64,000 nucleotides of DNA from Spirodela intermedia (lineage: Eukaryota; Streptophyta; Magnoliopsida; Alismatales; Araceae), in assembly GCA_902729315.2 (NCBI GenBank), contig LR746275.1:994501-1058500 (forward strand). Reading direction: 5' to 3'. This document shows, piece by piece, positions 36,201 through 49,765 of the stretch (positions are counted from its first letter, which is position 1; each line of letters opens with the position of its first letter). The notes beneath the pieces are model-generated. The model saw only the letters and a list, made by a program, of their open reading frames with translations. It had not been told where the DNA came from and did not search any database. The position numbers were made by a program, and so were the translations under genes.

Positions 36201-37929
36201 AGTGATTCATGTGATAAGTAAACAAGACGTTGCCAATGAGTTGACAAAATGATTAACCTTCAAATGCATTCAGAATGTTGAGATACACAATCACTCATTG
36301 CTTATTTTTCCATGGATTTCAGACAGAAATTGGTCAGGGCCTCCCGTATGTTCACCTTATCCTTCTTCCCACGATTCGCAATTGAAAAGTTGTCCCCACG
36401 CCCTTCACCACAAGTAGTGGGACAAGACCATTCAATATCTTTCTGTTTCTAGACATATTTCATTAGCTAAAGAGAACCTCTTGGTACACAGAGAAGAACC
36501 TTTTGCAAAATGTATATTTCTGGGTAGAAGATAATTCAATTTTTTTTTTTTTTAATTGAGTCCCCGCCACAGGCCAGATGGTCAGGGGCATTACAGATCT
36601 TATTCCAAACAACTTCAAAAAGAACAACATCAAATTCGGCTTCAACCTCTTGTCAACCCCCGTGAACCATTCCAAGCATATTAAGTCTTATATCAATGGC
36701 ACCTAATGAAGGGCTTTAATCCCTCCAAAGTCCTCCCTCTGCTATACTTATCCATGAGCATCCAAATCAATCGTGCAGACACCATCTATACCACAGTAAC
36801 CGTCACTAAATACCATTTAAACCAAGGTAGAGCTTAGAGCTTTTCTCATCTGTCATAGTATCAATGAAAATCTGGGTGCACTGAATTCGAATTTTCTAGC
36901 TACGAAAATGACATGAATCTACAGAATGAACTCCCGAGATGATCTGGTTCTGCCAAAGTAATTTATCTGAAATCTGGCCATCATTGGTAAAGTTGTCGTG
37001 CACAGAGAAGAAAACAATATATGTCATTCTTGATTCCAGGAGGTTCATCAGAGTAGTTGAAAATTAGTTGATTTCAATTAAGTGTCATGCAATCCACAAT
37101 TACTCATTCTTCTCAATATGTGATCACAGCATATGAAGTTTAATGTAACGCAGGTTCAAATAAAAGGAGAAGAAAAATGGACAAAGCAATCCAGGATTAA
37201 AAAAAGAATTATCATTCTAAAACCAAAAAAAGCTCAAAAATGGTTTAGGAGATTACATTTAACACAATCCACATAAAACAAATAATTTTGCCCGTTTAAG
37301 AGTAGGACAGTCAAGTTTAATAGAGAAATCAGGTTCTGAGAAAATTTCAAATAATTTCTCAGGCAATTTCTATCAAAGAGGGCTCCTTGAATGAAAAGAA
37401 ATGAAGAAGTTGAATCCTAATCCATCAAGCGCATCTTTCGTGAAAAAAACCCAGAAGATCTCAATCTAATGCGCACGGACTGAGATATTTCTGAAATGGG
37501 GAAATCCAAAGCATTCATGTGAGCCCTATGTTTATTGTAAAACCAAAAAACTTCTCATCAAACAGAAAAGTTAAAAACCCTGACCTTAGGATCGAACTGC
37601 ATCCCCCAGACCCCGGAGGGCGGTGCCTCGAGGGTGCCAATGGTGGCATTGGTATCAACATGGAATACCCGGACGAAGCTGTCGAGGGAAGCCGACGCGG
37701 CCACTGCCCCAGAGGGATGCGCCGCCACTGATACCACGCCAAGGCAGTGCCCGGTGCTGGGAGAAGGCCAAAAGGTTTCGAGGGCGTCGGGGCGCCAAAG
37801 GCGGACTGTCTCGTCGAGGGACCCCGTGAGGAGGAGCGCAGGTCGGTTCTCCGTGGCGGGCACCCATGCGCACGCCCATATCGAATCGTCATGGGCGTTC
37901 TCCACCGACTTCAGTCCAGAGAGCTTCAT
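33251..37929 (-). CDS. VIP3: VIP3/SKI8-type WD40-repeat protein, 2 exons, 325 aa
   Basis: Exons are 37585-37929 and 33251-33883, joined by GGTCAG and TTGCAG sites in phase 0 across a 3.7-kb intron. The protein opens MKLSGLKSVENAHDDSIW and shows about seven WD repeats (TGSLDETVRLW, SASLDSFVRVF, VAGGSSASVKLW, CGSMDGTIAVFD, SASDDSCVHMYD, TGSSDRTVKLWD, SVSDDKSISLYDY). This order, and the PPGGAGVRAGRLAS stretch before the last blade, are characteristic of plant VIP3 (SKI8/WDR61), about 320 aa. In Arabidopsis it is a subunit of the Paf1 complex (elongation-linked histone modification, flowering time) and of the Ski complex feeding the RNA exosome. Exon 2 is strongly GC-rich, and the large antisense ORFs over it are shadows. 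The gene appears intact. Confidence 0.93.
33884..37584 (-). other. VIP3: VIP3 intron (about 3.7 kb)
   Basis: AT-rich, with no coding signal that I can support. It contains a CTAG-type microsatellite near its 3' end (34000-34028), a T-run at 36541-36554 and no recognisable transposon domain. Confidence 0.7.
34000..34028. repeat. (CTAG)n microsatellite
   Basis: About five perfect ctag units are followed by an imperfect cagctagctgg end. It lies about 115 bp from the VIP3 exon 2 acceptor, inside the intron. Confidence 0.8.
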
Positions 37930-38170
37930 TACGCGTCCTCGGTCACTTGCCCTTTTGCTGCCGCGCTCGACGTTGTACCCAACTCAAAACTGAGGAAGAA
38001 GGTCCACGCAAGGAGACCACCAGGAAAGCGCGCTCTGGGAAATTAGATGAGAAAGAAGGAAGAGAAGTGCAGATGCACGCCGTGACGGAGTCTTCTGTAC
38101 TCGTTGAGAAGAGTGAAAAGAGGAGAAATTTAAGGATCTCCATAGAATAATTATAATAATGTTTCGGTGA
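37930..38170 (-). promoter_or_regulatory. Probable VIP3 promoter and leader
   Basis: This is the region directly upstream of the VIP3 ATG. On the minus strand, TTATTATAATTATTC (about 38146-38160) is a TATA-like stretch about 220 bases before the ATG. No other element is clear. Confidence 0.3.
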
Positions 38171-40689
38171 GTGTTGGTGGAAAGGATCTCCCTGCTTAAT
38201 ATCTCGGAGCCACTGTGGAGGGATTGATGGATGCCCAGTAGTCCCCTTTCTCAGTCAGCTAATTAAGGAAAAAAAATACTAATTATATAAAACATTTTAC
38301 GGCATTGGGGCCAAATAAAGTTGAGTTCAGAACACACGGTCAAGCATAACCATTACCAATGGTTCCTTAGCATTCAAGAGTAAATGTAGATATTCCCATA
38401 AGAGAGTAATACACATTCAAATGCATAGAAAAATACCCTTTTAATCTGTTCGCGGTGTTTAGATTACTAATCACAAAGAGAGCTTACGGAACTTTGGTTT
38501 CTTGTGAAATGAAAACCGTAGGATGGGCAGAATAGCGCTGTGATGTTGATTCTTGAAAACCCAATGGCTAGTCATAAATTGCAAAATTGATGATGTGAAC
38601 AAATTATTATGTTAGGATGAAATAAATGCACATACCATGGTTTTAACCTATGGTTATGGTGTTTCAATCCATCCTAAGGCATTCTATTCTTCAAGGCTCT
38701 CCTTGACACCATGGTTATACCCATGATTTAATCGTCTAGAGATACTAATAAGACCTGCATATTGTGTTGTTCTTTTAAGGGCACCAATTAGACCTTCATG
38801 ATTTGCAAAAATAGAAAGTTTGTACAAAATCTAATATATGTAATTGAACACTTATATTACCTTTTTTTTTTAGCATAAATAGTTTCAATAATGACAAAGT
38901 GGATGGAAGGTAATGTCAGTATATTAGAACCATTTTATTTATTGATATAAAATCACTATAAATGAAAAAAATCCTTGCACTTGGAAAAATGCACTCAAGG
39001 CTACATTATTTATACTTCTAAACATTTAAATATTTTTTTTATACAAGTTTCTATGTCATAAATATAGACACTTATTAGAAAGTTATTTCTAGGGCAAACA
39101 TGATGCAATTAATAGTACATCAATGTTCAAAATTTGTAAACTACTATGAATTTCATTATATTAGCTAACATTATGAAACTTTAATTCTCACATGGATATG
39201 ACAACAAATGGCCTGATTTTTAGTTGTTGTAAAAAGACAATTAGACTTGGCTTAACATTTAGATTATAAAGAGTGGGCTTTGATGCACATTAGAAAGAAA
39301 GTGAGAGAGAGAGAAGAAAAATGAAAGTGGTCATTATTGAAACTATTTATATGAAATAATTATATTTGGAATGCCAAAAAGAAGCATAACGCAATTATTC
39401 CTCAAGTAGTCAAAGTCTACTTCACACAAGAATGATTTTCATGACATCAAGTAAATGATTTCACATAGCTTGAGGCTTCAATCTTAAATTTTTAGTAAAT
39501 TCTAACTCGTTTATACTTTTTATATGCCTAAAATAGTAGTTCATTCATTTGAGTAGAGTATTGACTAGTGCTACTTAGGTTCACTTAGAGTTATGAATCT
39601 TGAAATGAATAGTGAGGGTGCTAATCTATTTTTGACAGATCTATAGTCTTGAATCTAGAAGAGAGTAATTGGTACTAATTTAGTTTAGTGAGTGGTACTA
39701 GTTTAGTGGGCTTAGTGTTGTGAATCTAAGAAGATTAATGGGGGTGTTAATGTAATTTTAGTGACCTAGAGCTATGATGCTCCCTTTTCACCCTTAATAA
39801 TGAATACAAAATAACGAAGTTGGACTTAAACAACTCTACCTAACTCAAGATCCTATAAAGAAAACATAGTCCAAATTCACAGTTTTAGGGGGCCAAGCTA
39901 GATGATATTTTAATGACTAGAGGATATCTCACTCATCTTCCCTATATTTACAACCTCAAGGGTTTCAACTACAAGAGGACCTCTCCTTCCTTCCAAAGTC
40001 ATTGCACTAATATTATTCACATCAAGGCTCTAGATGGGTGTTGAGTAAACACACTTAAAATACAATATAGAATGAGTTATAGTTCTTTGTGTTCGGCTCA
40101 AAGCTCCCTTAAGCTTAAACCCGTCTAATGTCTCATTTGGAAGCTTCACTATGAAGACCTCCATTTGCACCTTTATTGCTTCATGTTCTTTGGCCATTTT
40201 CTTTGATTTATTCATTAATTGTCTAGATTTCTTAGTTGAAGAGAGCATTCCCTTGTATAATCCATTTCTTTTTGTTGTTTCTTTGTACTTTTAACTAGTG
40301 GTCTAAAGTTGGTCATTGTGTAGAGACCTCATACCTAATGGATAATTTTATTTTTGTTATTTTCTGCCGCACCCAATAGTTTGCCTTTCTCTCCTCGTCT
40401 ATTAACATGCATTGACAATTATATTAGGGCATGGAGAAAAGGCATACATCATCATTAGAGAATCCTCCAAACTTAGAAATGAAACCTTTTCCTAACTCAT
40501 TGAAATATATTTTTCTAAGACCAAAACAAACTTTACCTATGATTATCTCTACCTTATTGATTGGTGAACAAGAAAAGAACAAAAAAAAGCAACAAGGTAG
40601 ATGATGACTGATCTCAAGGGAATCAGCCCATCAATTTGCATGCATCAAATATATATTGAAGATAATTCATAATCATTTAGGGAATGTAG
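38171..40689. other. AT-rich intergenic DNA without a supportable gene
   Basis: It contains simple GA tracts (about 39300). At about 39580-39780 there are degenerate repeats of tagag(t/c)tatgaatctt(g/a)ga type, related to motifs at about 4576-4650 and 22148-22240 in the FUT spacers, and an inverted ggggggccaagctagatg-like copy at about 39888. This suggests a dispersed repeat. The minus ORF at 40030-40248 is not recognised. Confidence 0.5.
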
Positions 40690-43600
40690 CATAAGTTGAA
40701 CCCAAACATAAAAGAAGTGCTACATAAATTAAACCCAAACATGAAAGAAGTGGTAAAGAAAGAAATTATCAAATGCTTAGATGTTCATATTATTTATCCT
40801 ATTTCTGATAATTAGTGAGCTAGTCCAACACAAGTAGTTCTAAAGAAAGTTGAATTAATGATAGTCAAAAATGAAAATAGAGAAGAATTACAAACAAGAC
40901 TCACCATAGGATGGAGAATATGTATCAATTATTGCGAACTTAATGTGGTGATGAAGAATCATCATTTCTCTTTACCATTCATTGATCAAATTCTACAAAG
41001 ACTTGTAGGACAAAAATATTTTGGTTTCATATATAGATTTTCAAGATATAATAAAATATCAATCTTTCCAAAAGATCAAGAGAAAATAACATTCACATAT
41101 CTATTTAAAACATATGTATTTAAATATATTACCCTTTGATTTATGTAATACAGCAGCCACATTTTAGAGATGCATGACATTTGATAAAATAAAATTAAGG
41201 GTCATTGAAAGCCCCAAAACTAGTTGATCAAAAATATTTAGAATCACAAATTTATCAAATTAAAATACTAAAATAGGTAAGTATTGTGTAAGTTTGAGGT
41301 CTATCCACAAGGAATGAGAATTAGGTGTTAGTTACTATTTAATTTGATTGATAAATTTAAAACAAATGAATTCAAAAGAGAGACGATGGCGAGTAAGAAG
41401 AATTTTTTCACCGTCAAAAAGAAGGAAACGAAAGTTCAATGATGTGGAAGATGATTAAGGGGAGGAAGATACTCACAAACAAATCACAATACAAAGATAA
41501 CATAGTACATCTATCTATTCAAACTTGCAAAAGCTAGATGGTTGTTCACACTAGAAATATATCGAACCTAGAGAAACTTACCTTGGGCCTCTATATTTCA
41601 CTAAGGCTAGGCGATTTCCTCTTTGAGTATGCTTCTCTAATGATCTTAGCTGCAAATCAAAGCATAAATCATCTTGAAACACATCAAGATTGATGTAGAA
41701 TCTCAATGTGGTTTCAATCAAGCCGATTAAACATTGGGACATTCAAAGTTAAATTTTTGGCCCCTAAACGGCGACTTAAATGTGTAAGGTTTTACATGAG
41801 AGTATGGGTATACACATGTAAGGCTGATCATGCATTCTCATGAGTTGGTTCATTTGAGATCTTTTGATCTACAACTGTGATTAAATGAGGGTATTTCTAT
41901 CTTTTGGGCTGCAATAAGATTAGGTGAGAGTCAATTTTCTCTCGAGTTGATCTGAAGCATTGAATTTGGAGGTCTTGTCATAGTCGTAAGATTTTCCTAA
42001 ATGTTGAGATCCACTACACCCTTGATAAGTATGCTTCATTTATCGTCGAGTGTGTAGATGTTTTTGACAGCTTATGATTTCCTCATTTGATGATGCCACA
42101 TGTCAGTGCCTCAACCCTTGATTCCGTCACGTCATCTCTACAGATGAACTCTCTTTCATCGAGGCATATATTGGCTTCCTAAAAAGCATAAAAAGATATC
42201 AAAAATTCATGAAATTCTCTCATATTAATAAAAAAATAATTACAACTGAAAAACTCAGAGAAAATTTTTAAAAAATTATTTAAAATATTAAACTTCATGA
42301 AATACTAAAAGAAATAACAAATGTTTATTTTTTAATATGATAACATGTTATATTGTAAGATGTAAGCTCTTTAATAATCTATATTGACTAAAATGATCAG
42401 CATATTATCAACATGTTATCAACACCTATATTGACTGAAATGATCAACAAGATCTTTAGAAGTCTTCATAGATGATTTTTCAGTATTTGGTGATTTATTT
42501 GATATATGTCAAAATAATAGTAAGAAAGTAGTTAAGACATGTGAAGAAATCGATCTAATCCTTAGGTGGGAGAAAAGACATTTCATAATTACATAAGTCA
42601 TTATTTTATGATGCATTATTACTACATGAGGAATAAAGGTAGATAGAGCAAAAAATATGATCCTATAATTTATTTACCTCCACTTACTATGTTCGTCAAA
42701 TTTATCAAGCATGTTGATTTCTATAGAAATCATTTTTAGGATGTTGGTACATATAGAAGATTTATCAAAGATGTTTTAAAAATTGTTAAACCTCTTATAA
42801 CCTTACTTGCTAAAGGTATGTCATTTCATTTTGATAAAACATTTTTAGAAGCTTTTTCTGTATTTAAGAATGCATTGATCAAGACACCAATTTTACAATA
42901 ACCCACTTGGTCAATCTCATTTGAAATCTTGTGTGATGCTTCAAATTATAATTGAGAGCTGTTTTAGGTCAAATAATTGATAGGAAATTAATAGGCATTT
43001 ATTACACAAATAAAACTATCTCTAATGCACAAATAAATTATACCACTATGGAGAAATAATTACTTGTAGTAGTTTTTACATTAGAAAAATTTAAATCTTA
43101 TCCCTTAAGATCTAAAGTCATTATCTATTCAAATCATACAGCCCCAAGATATTTTTTGACTGAGATAGAAACAAAATCATGTCTACTTAAATGGATCTTA
43201 TTGTTTCAAGAATTTAATCTAGAGATATGAGATAAGACAGCTGTAGAAAATGTGGTAGCTGACCATTTGTCTTGAATTGAAGGGTAAGAAAATATTGAAT
43301 TAAATAATTCATTTATGTGATGAACATATCCTCGCCTTGCATATGGAAATTCTACCTAGTATGCACACATAGTTCAGTATTATAACTATTGGCAAAATAC
43401 CATCACATTGGCAAAAGAATAAATGTGAATGATTTTTTGTTTGTGTTAAATACTATTTTGGAGGTGACTTATTTTTTTCCTAGGCTTAGATCTAATTTTA
43501 CAATGATGCATTCTTGAAGAAGAAAAATTTCAACTTTTAGAGCATTCTCATACTTATAGATGTGGGGGCCATTTCACATGTAAGAAAATAGTAGCAAAAA

Positions 43601-43730
43601 TTTTGCAATGTGATCTTTGTTGGTCATCTTTATTTAAATATGCTCACACATTTTATAAGTAATTTACCAAATGCCAAGTTATTACAAATATTCAAAAAGT
43701 TTTAGTATCTGATGAGTTAGATTTTCTACA
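40690..43730 (+). pseudogene. Ty3/gypsy (Athila-like) pol fragment, heavily decayed
   Basis: RT: KKEIIKCLDVHIIYPIS, then CINYCELNVVMKNHHFSLPFIDQIL, FPKDQEKITFTY and CNTAATF up to about 41170. After an interruption, LEVFIDDFSVFGD resumes at 42450-42490 with the catalytic Asp pair. Then come FIKDVLKIVKPL-like and SIXFEILCDASN-like RNase H stretches, and ENVVADHLS at about 43245. The integrase zinc finger HSHTYRCGGHF...C..C lies at 43543-43690. Stops and frameshifts are frequent. The order RT, RNase H, integrase and the wording of the motifs fit the Athila branch. There is no integrase core beyond 43700. Confidence 0.75.
41170..42445. mobile_element. Insertion of about 1.3 kb inside the gypsy RT
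   Basis: RT motif order is broken between CNTAATF*RCM (ending about 41173) and LEVFIDDFS (about 42452), where family members have only about ten residues. The intervening DNA has no RT similarity. It includes a gaggtctatccacaaggaatg segment (about 41296-41316) and, near its right end, a direct duplication of atattgact(a/g)aaatgatca (about 42383 and 42428). Exact ends were not found. Confidence 0.45.
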
Positions 43731-46700
43731 AATGTCGTTAGTCATTAATCTCCTCAATCAAAAATATTCTGAGTTCTATTTAAATCTAATTCATGAAATA
43801 CTCGTAGATAGCAGTAAGTCAAGTCGTCTCCTCATGGAATTTGAGGCTTACTATTTAATGCTTGTTCTAATGAAGGATGAAATGGGAAAGAAAATGAGGG
43901 GACATAGATTGAACAGAGAGAAGGGGGAACAATGAATCTAGATTTGATTTCTCACATTTGGCCAGTGTAAGGATGGCAATGAACTATTTGTATCCTATAC
44001 TATTTAATTCTTAACTAAAATCTAACCTAAACTAAACTAAATAGAACTTGCTTCATCTGAAAACTAACTTGGTGTCACTGTTCCTTCTTCCTTACATCCA
44101 CCAAGAAGAGGTGTTCACTCAAAGCAGTAGGAGAGACCTCAAGTAAGATGAGGAACATTCCAAGTTGATACACCTACATTCACATGATGTGGAGCTCAGA
44201 AAAACCTAAACCCCTCTAGACTGGCAGAATCGTCAAAGCTTTCCTTCATCAAAAGTTGTTTGTAACATTGGTTTTCCAAAACATATAGGGTGGTGGTTTC
44301 CTCTCTCTCCTATCTAGCTCACCTCTCGTGCGCCTCTCACGCATGTGTGAGAAAACTACTTAAGGTTTTGGTGGCAAAATGCCACCTCCTCACTCTTGCA
44401 AGTGACGATTGAGCTGTTGTATCACAACTGTCAATGAAGCGGCTATGACTTGAGGCAAAAATTCCTAAATCATTGGAAAATGATTAGAAAAATCACAAAA
44501 ATATATTCAATGTCTAAAATAATCTTGTTTAATTAGATAGCCACATGTGTATGAGGAGATTATTCTCACAAAATTCTAAAAAATATTTGAAATATTATTC
44601 CATGTTGAAACATGTTAAAAATCATCTTTATTAATGTCAATAACACATTAATAATATGATAGAACTATAAGATTGACTAAGTTAAGGTGTATTCCAGCAC
44701 ATTATTCATATGCTATTAGTATCCTCCTTCCCTAACGAATTTTGTAAACTTATTTTTCATATCAGCTCTTGATAACCAAAAAGAGGTTTTACTAATGAGA
44801 TGACTAAATCATGAATAGGATTATGGAATGAAAAGATGGCAAGGGTGGTTATCAATAGAATGAATTCTATTAATGTGGATAATGTATTAAAATAATTTAA
44901 ATGAAGATCTAAAAAAAAGTAAAACAAACTACTTGTAGAAATACCTTGGTTGTCAATCAAGGGTAAACTACAATAATTAAATTCTTGAAAAAGAATAAAT
45001 TTAAAAACTAAAATCAAACTTTGATGTTTGTCACACAACAAGTCCTTTTGAGCCAATAAAGCTTTTAATTAAAGATAAAACCTAGATTAAACCTTATAAA
45101 TTCGAATAAAAATCTCTTCCTTTCTATGTCTGTCACCCAAGGATGAGAAAAGAAATTGCATGAATTTAAGCCTAATTTCTATCTAAATTCGTAATGATGA
45201 AAACTAAGAACAACAATGAAAATCTTCTTTCCTTGTTTGTCACCCAGAAAATGAGAAGAAAAAAAATACTTAAATTAGATGAATTCAATAGTAAAGTCTT
45301 TCAAATCAATGTCTATCACCCAAAAAGCAGAAGGAGAAATGAAATGAAACAATAGTTAAAATTAAAAATGCAATGAAATCTATTGATCATATCCCTTAGC
45401 TTCTGACATTCCCCTACTTGTTTCCCTTGCCTTCTAGTGCCTCTTGGCCTCTTGGCCTCTTGGCCTCTTGGCTTCCAGCCCAACACCATCCCCCTCTCTA
45501 GAAACAAGGACCCTCCTTTTATCTTTCCTTAGATCCGAAAATCTCACATTTGGTTTGGATTCTATCCTATGATCAAACTAGAATTAACAAGAAGGATTAA
45601 AGAATCAAATCCTTACCTAATCTTCAATTGGATCAACTTTTTCTCACCAAGAGGCTTTCAAGAATAAGAGAATACAATAAGAAAATAAAACTCGCTCATT
45701 CAAAATAAAATGTATTCATACATATTAAAACATTTAGATACATAAAATGTCTTTTTAATATCATTTGGAGTCTTGAATAGATACCTCCTTGGAGTTCTTG
45801 GATTGACTCAAGAGTTGAAGTTATTGGAAATCTCTTCTTCTTCCTCTTGGGCACCCCTCTCCTATGAATGGAGTGGCTTCTCTCTCGTCTAGGTGACTCT
45901 TTATTCTCCTTTTAGTTGTGCTCATTTCAGCCATTGGATCATGGAGGGGTGTGCACAGCCCTTGGATTAGATTTCTTTCTCCAAGGGCAGCCTAATGGAA
46001 GTGGATGGCTCCTTGGGTGTCTCCTCACCTTCCTTCACCCTAGGACTTAGCTCAGCCCTTGGATTGAGCTAACTGAGGGGCTGAGATAGTCCCAAGGGTT
46101 GTTTAATGAGGAAAAAGGGTGCAGCTGATCAGATGTTGCCGCATACCCCTCCCTTTAATTAAGAAAGAAATTAATCACCACCTTAAGTGGATGGTTTTCT
46201 TAACTCAAGGGGAAGGAAAATAGCTCCTTGTTAGGCCTCCTCTCTAATTATTGTAGGCTGTCCAGCTGACCCATAGGCCTAATATGACCTCAAGCATAAT
46301 ATTAAAATAAAGCCGATTACCCTTTAAACTAATAAATATAATAAATTAGCCATAAGAGGGAAATCAACATGATAAATCTAGACTCATTTATACATGAGTT
46401 GACTTAATTTAAAATATTCATTAGTCAAAGTACTGAAATTAATTCTGATTTAATAGAAAATTCTGAAAAATAGAAAACCTTTCAAAATATTCATTTAAAC
46501 TCGAAATAACTCCTAGGATACTCACAAAAACCCGAAAACATGTTTAAAAATTAAGAAAAATACTTTGAACATATTAAAAATGATAAATTATTTAAATCAT
46601 AATTTAGCCAACAAATGATTTTTTTTATAATTATTATTTAAGCAAGACATATAAATAAATAAATATACATGCTATAGAAAATATGAAAAATTCATAAAAT

Positions 46701-46837
46701 TAAACATGTATTTATAATATTGATCATGCATTATGGTTCACTTATTTTATGTATAATTAAATGTCATTTCTTATCAATTTAAATATTAATTGTCGAAATT
46801 ATGTCATACTTAACATGTAGAATTTTGATGTTATCAT
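43731..46837. other. Repeat-derived AT-rich DNA, no supportable gene
   Basis: No coding domain is recognised. Loose repeats of a gtca(c)ccca...gagaagaaa motif occur at about 45028, 45128, 45239 and 45310, and the stretch at 45780-46290 is more GC-balanced. The composition suggests the untranslated or LTR part of further retroelements, but I could not place LTR ends. Confidence 0.4.
45440..45471. repeat. Four tandem copies of cctcttgg
   Basis: An 8-bp unit is repeated perfectly four times. It creates a short repetitive ORF on the minus strand, which I reject as a gene. Confidence 0.85.
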
Positions 46838-47248
46838 GCTACAACTGACATATTTTTGATGATCACATGCAAAGGTTCCTCCACACTTATGGATGCCTTG
46901 GACTTGGTGAGACGAAACCTCATTTGTAGTGCCACAAGAAATATGTCAAAATGCAGGAAGAAGATCACATCGCCTATCTATAGTTGGTATTGTTTCTTTT
47001 TGTTGCCTCATTTCTTGAGTTAATATATCCCAGCCATGTTTACTCTATTTGAATAGCTACAAGTTTTAGCCAATAGCTCATGCCCATCAAAAGTCACATG
47101 GTAGGAGCTTCTTAAGGCGATGTATGACAGCAATAATACTAAAATTCACTCCTAATGGGCATATAGTAAATGAGTGTAGGAGAGATGGATAAGGACCGCT
47201 TTTAATGGTAATCATCTGAAGGTTACCTTTGGTTGTGTCAAATGGCAC
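46838..47248. repeat. Duplicated block, copy 1 (partner 49766-50190)
   Basis: It shares long near-identical runs with 49766-50190, for example tggatgccttggact, agaagatcacatcgcct, gctacaagttttagccaatagctcatgccc and aatactaaaattcactc. Its last bases, aaatggcac, abut a solo LTR. The homology resumes after the LTR with catagcagattcaaagtcaaaa (48877 onward), as in the partner. Confidence 0.8.
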
Positions 47249-48871
47249 TAACATAACTTAGTCATTGTATATTAAATTGTGCAAATCTAAAATTTATAAA
47301 ACTAGAAAATATAATTTTTCAAATATTTAGAAGTATTTTTAAATAAATATATCAATTAAAATTCAATAAAATATCCAAAAATAGTGATAATTTTCTAGGT
47401 CAATTACAAGGATGTAATATAATATCTGGTAATTATTTAGAAATTTTCTCAATAAATATGATTTTCTATGGATTTTATACTAGGAAATAAAAAAGAAATA
47501 TATTTAAAATTTACAAAAAAGGAAAATAAGGGTGTAGATGTCAGGATGATGTCAGCATCGTGCGAACACGAATCGAGCAGAAACAGAGTTCCACCTCGTG
47601 ATTCTTACATAAGTGATTACAAATGATTTAATTAATCAAATTAAGATCTGTAAAAGCTAGAAGAATCGTAATAAAATAAAGTATATTTTGATAAATTAAA
47701 ATCACAAAAATTATCACTAAATGAAGCATAAAGTAAGTTGAAAGTAGGAAAACAAAGTTCCAACATCGCGACGGCGATACGTCGGTGATGCACTAGAATC
47801 TTGAGCATTTGGGAGGATCATTGTGTAGTGTCCATGGCCTTGAAGGCTGTCCATGGGCAAAGATGATGTGGGCAATCTCTAGATCTCCTTGCGAACTCTA
47901 GAGATTAATGAAATGGGTCGTCAAATCGTCTCTGGCGGCTATCACTCGACGGAGTAGAAAAACAGTGACTTTACGGCTCTCCGACAGTTGTCACACAACG
48001 GAGAAGAGCTGGTGGAGGTGGGGCGCATGTCAGGGAGCTTCATCCTCAGATTTGTGCAACAAGAGGAGGCTGTTCATCGCATCTGGTACGCTCTCAAAGG
48101 TGGTGACTCATCTCCTGACAGATCGTCCTCTTCTCAAAAACGGCTTGTTCGTCAATCAATCGAAGATCCTTTACTCGATGGATTTACGATCCTTTTATCG
48201 CGAATCCTTCAGCAATTTGAGTAATAATGCTTCGCAAATCGTGTTGACAAGATTTTCGCCGATGATCCACCGATTTTAGTTGCTTAATCCTCCACTAATG
48301 ATCTACAGAAAAGTCGTGATAATTATATAAAAATATGAGTTTTGGCTTTAGGAGGATTCGAACCCCTGTCGGTTGCCCCTGTCTCTTCTGAGGAAGGTGA
48401 CAGGTTTAGTCCCACATCAGTTGTGCATCAATTTTTTCAGCAAATATATAGTAATGTTACATTCCTAAGCAAAGTCCCTTTCTCGCGCATATACAACCAC
48501 TCTTTGCCCCACAGTCGGCTGGCCAGTAGTGATGTGGAAGGGAGTGGCACACATGTGCCCCCATCAGTTCAAGCTGCTCAAGTCCCTACTCGTGGCTACT
48601 CCCCAACTGCACTTCCGACCCACTTGCGAGCCCGACTAGCTGACGGGTCCCCCCATTTTACAATTTTTTTATTTGTATTTCTTGTTCTTCATTTATCTTA
48701 AAAGTAAGATTATAAAAATCATATAAAATCACATAATTACTCAAAAATTCACGCTAATCAACTGAAAACTACTTTTCACACTTTAACACAAATATAAGTT
48801 TATTTATCATAATTTAAGACTAAAACTATATTATTTATTAATTATTAACTCATGATAATGAAGACTTATCC
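47249..48871 (-). mobile_element. Solo LTR, Athila-like family (LTR-3), with target-site duplication
   Basis: On the plus strand it starts TAACATAACTTAGTCATTG (other members TGACATGACTTAG) and ends CATGATAATGAAGACTTATCC (others ...CTTATCA), so it is in minus orientation. It is bracketed by ggcac at 47244-47248 and 48872-48876. The partner block reads straight through (aaatagcaccattacagattc, about 50165), giving an empty site. Length is 1623 bp and there is no internal domain. Confidence 0.85.
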
Positions 48872-48876
48872 GGCAC

Positions 48877-49765
48877 CATAGCAGATTCAAAGTCAAAAAT
48901 TCAGATAAATTAATTTTTTAAAATTAGTTTAGTCAACACTTCAAGTGAGGTAATTTATTTGTTCAACTTAGAATTCTATAGTGCCACAAGAGTGAAATGG
49001 ATCCAAGATTAACCAAAATAGAATACCTTTGTGCATTATTTGACATTCTCTATTGATTACTATTTTTGTATTCATGATTCATTTATAAAACATTGCAACC
49101 CCTATTGTTTTTTATTTTTCAAGCAGGCTTCAAATATTTGATGATTTTTGCAGATATTTGAGAGGTGTGGAGAGATATTATTAAGATATAATTGATAATT
49201 AAAATAATAAATCAATATTTTATAAACATCGAAATGATTCAGTTAAGGGGTGTACTTTTTAAAATCTAACTACAGCCATTTAAAGAGTAGCTGAAGGTTA
49301 AAAATACTTTCTAGTACGTGTACAACATTTCTCTAAACTATATATGATCGCCATTAATGAGGGATTTGTCTTTGAGTCTTTCTGCTATCATTCTCGTAAA
49401 TTGTGATGCCTTAAATTGATCTCTAGACCAGGTCTACTTCCAAACCTGGTCAAATTAGAAATACAACTGTAGATATAGTGGTTTGCGTTTGTCCTCACTG
49501 ACTCATCAAGCTCTCATCCTCTTCAGATATTCTCCTCATTGGTCATATTGTGATTTTTTTGCTTTTTATGTCAATTTATAATATGATTATCATAAAATTA
49601 ACATGACTTCTACGTCTATTGTAATTTTAATCACAACATACTATCTATTGAGATTTTTTTAGCATGATTATCGACGTATCCAAGGGCCATAATACAAGTG
49701 GCTCATCCGCCGATTCCTTTCCGAACCGAAGCTGTGGTATCTTCCTGCGGTAGTGAAAGGATGCC
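48877..49765. other. AT-rich DNA between the duplicated blocks
   Basis: The first 30 or so bases belong to the duplicated block. The rest is unique-looking AT-rich sequence in which I see no gene or transposon domain. Confidence 0.5.

Noticed and set aside
45316-45507. 63-codon ORF with repeated Arg-Gly-Lys
   Set aside because: It is created by the four cctcttgg units and is not a gene.
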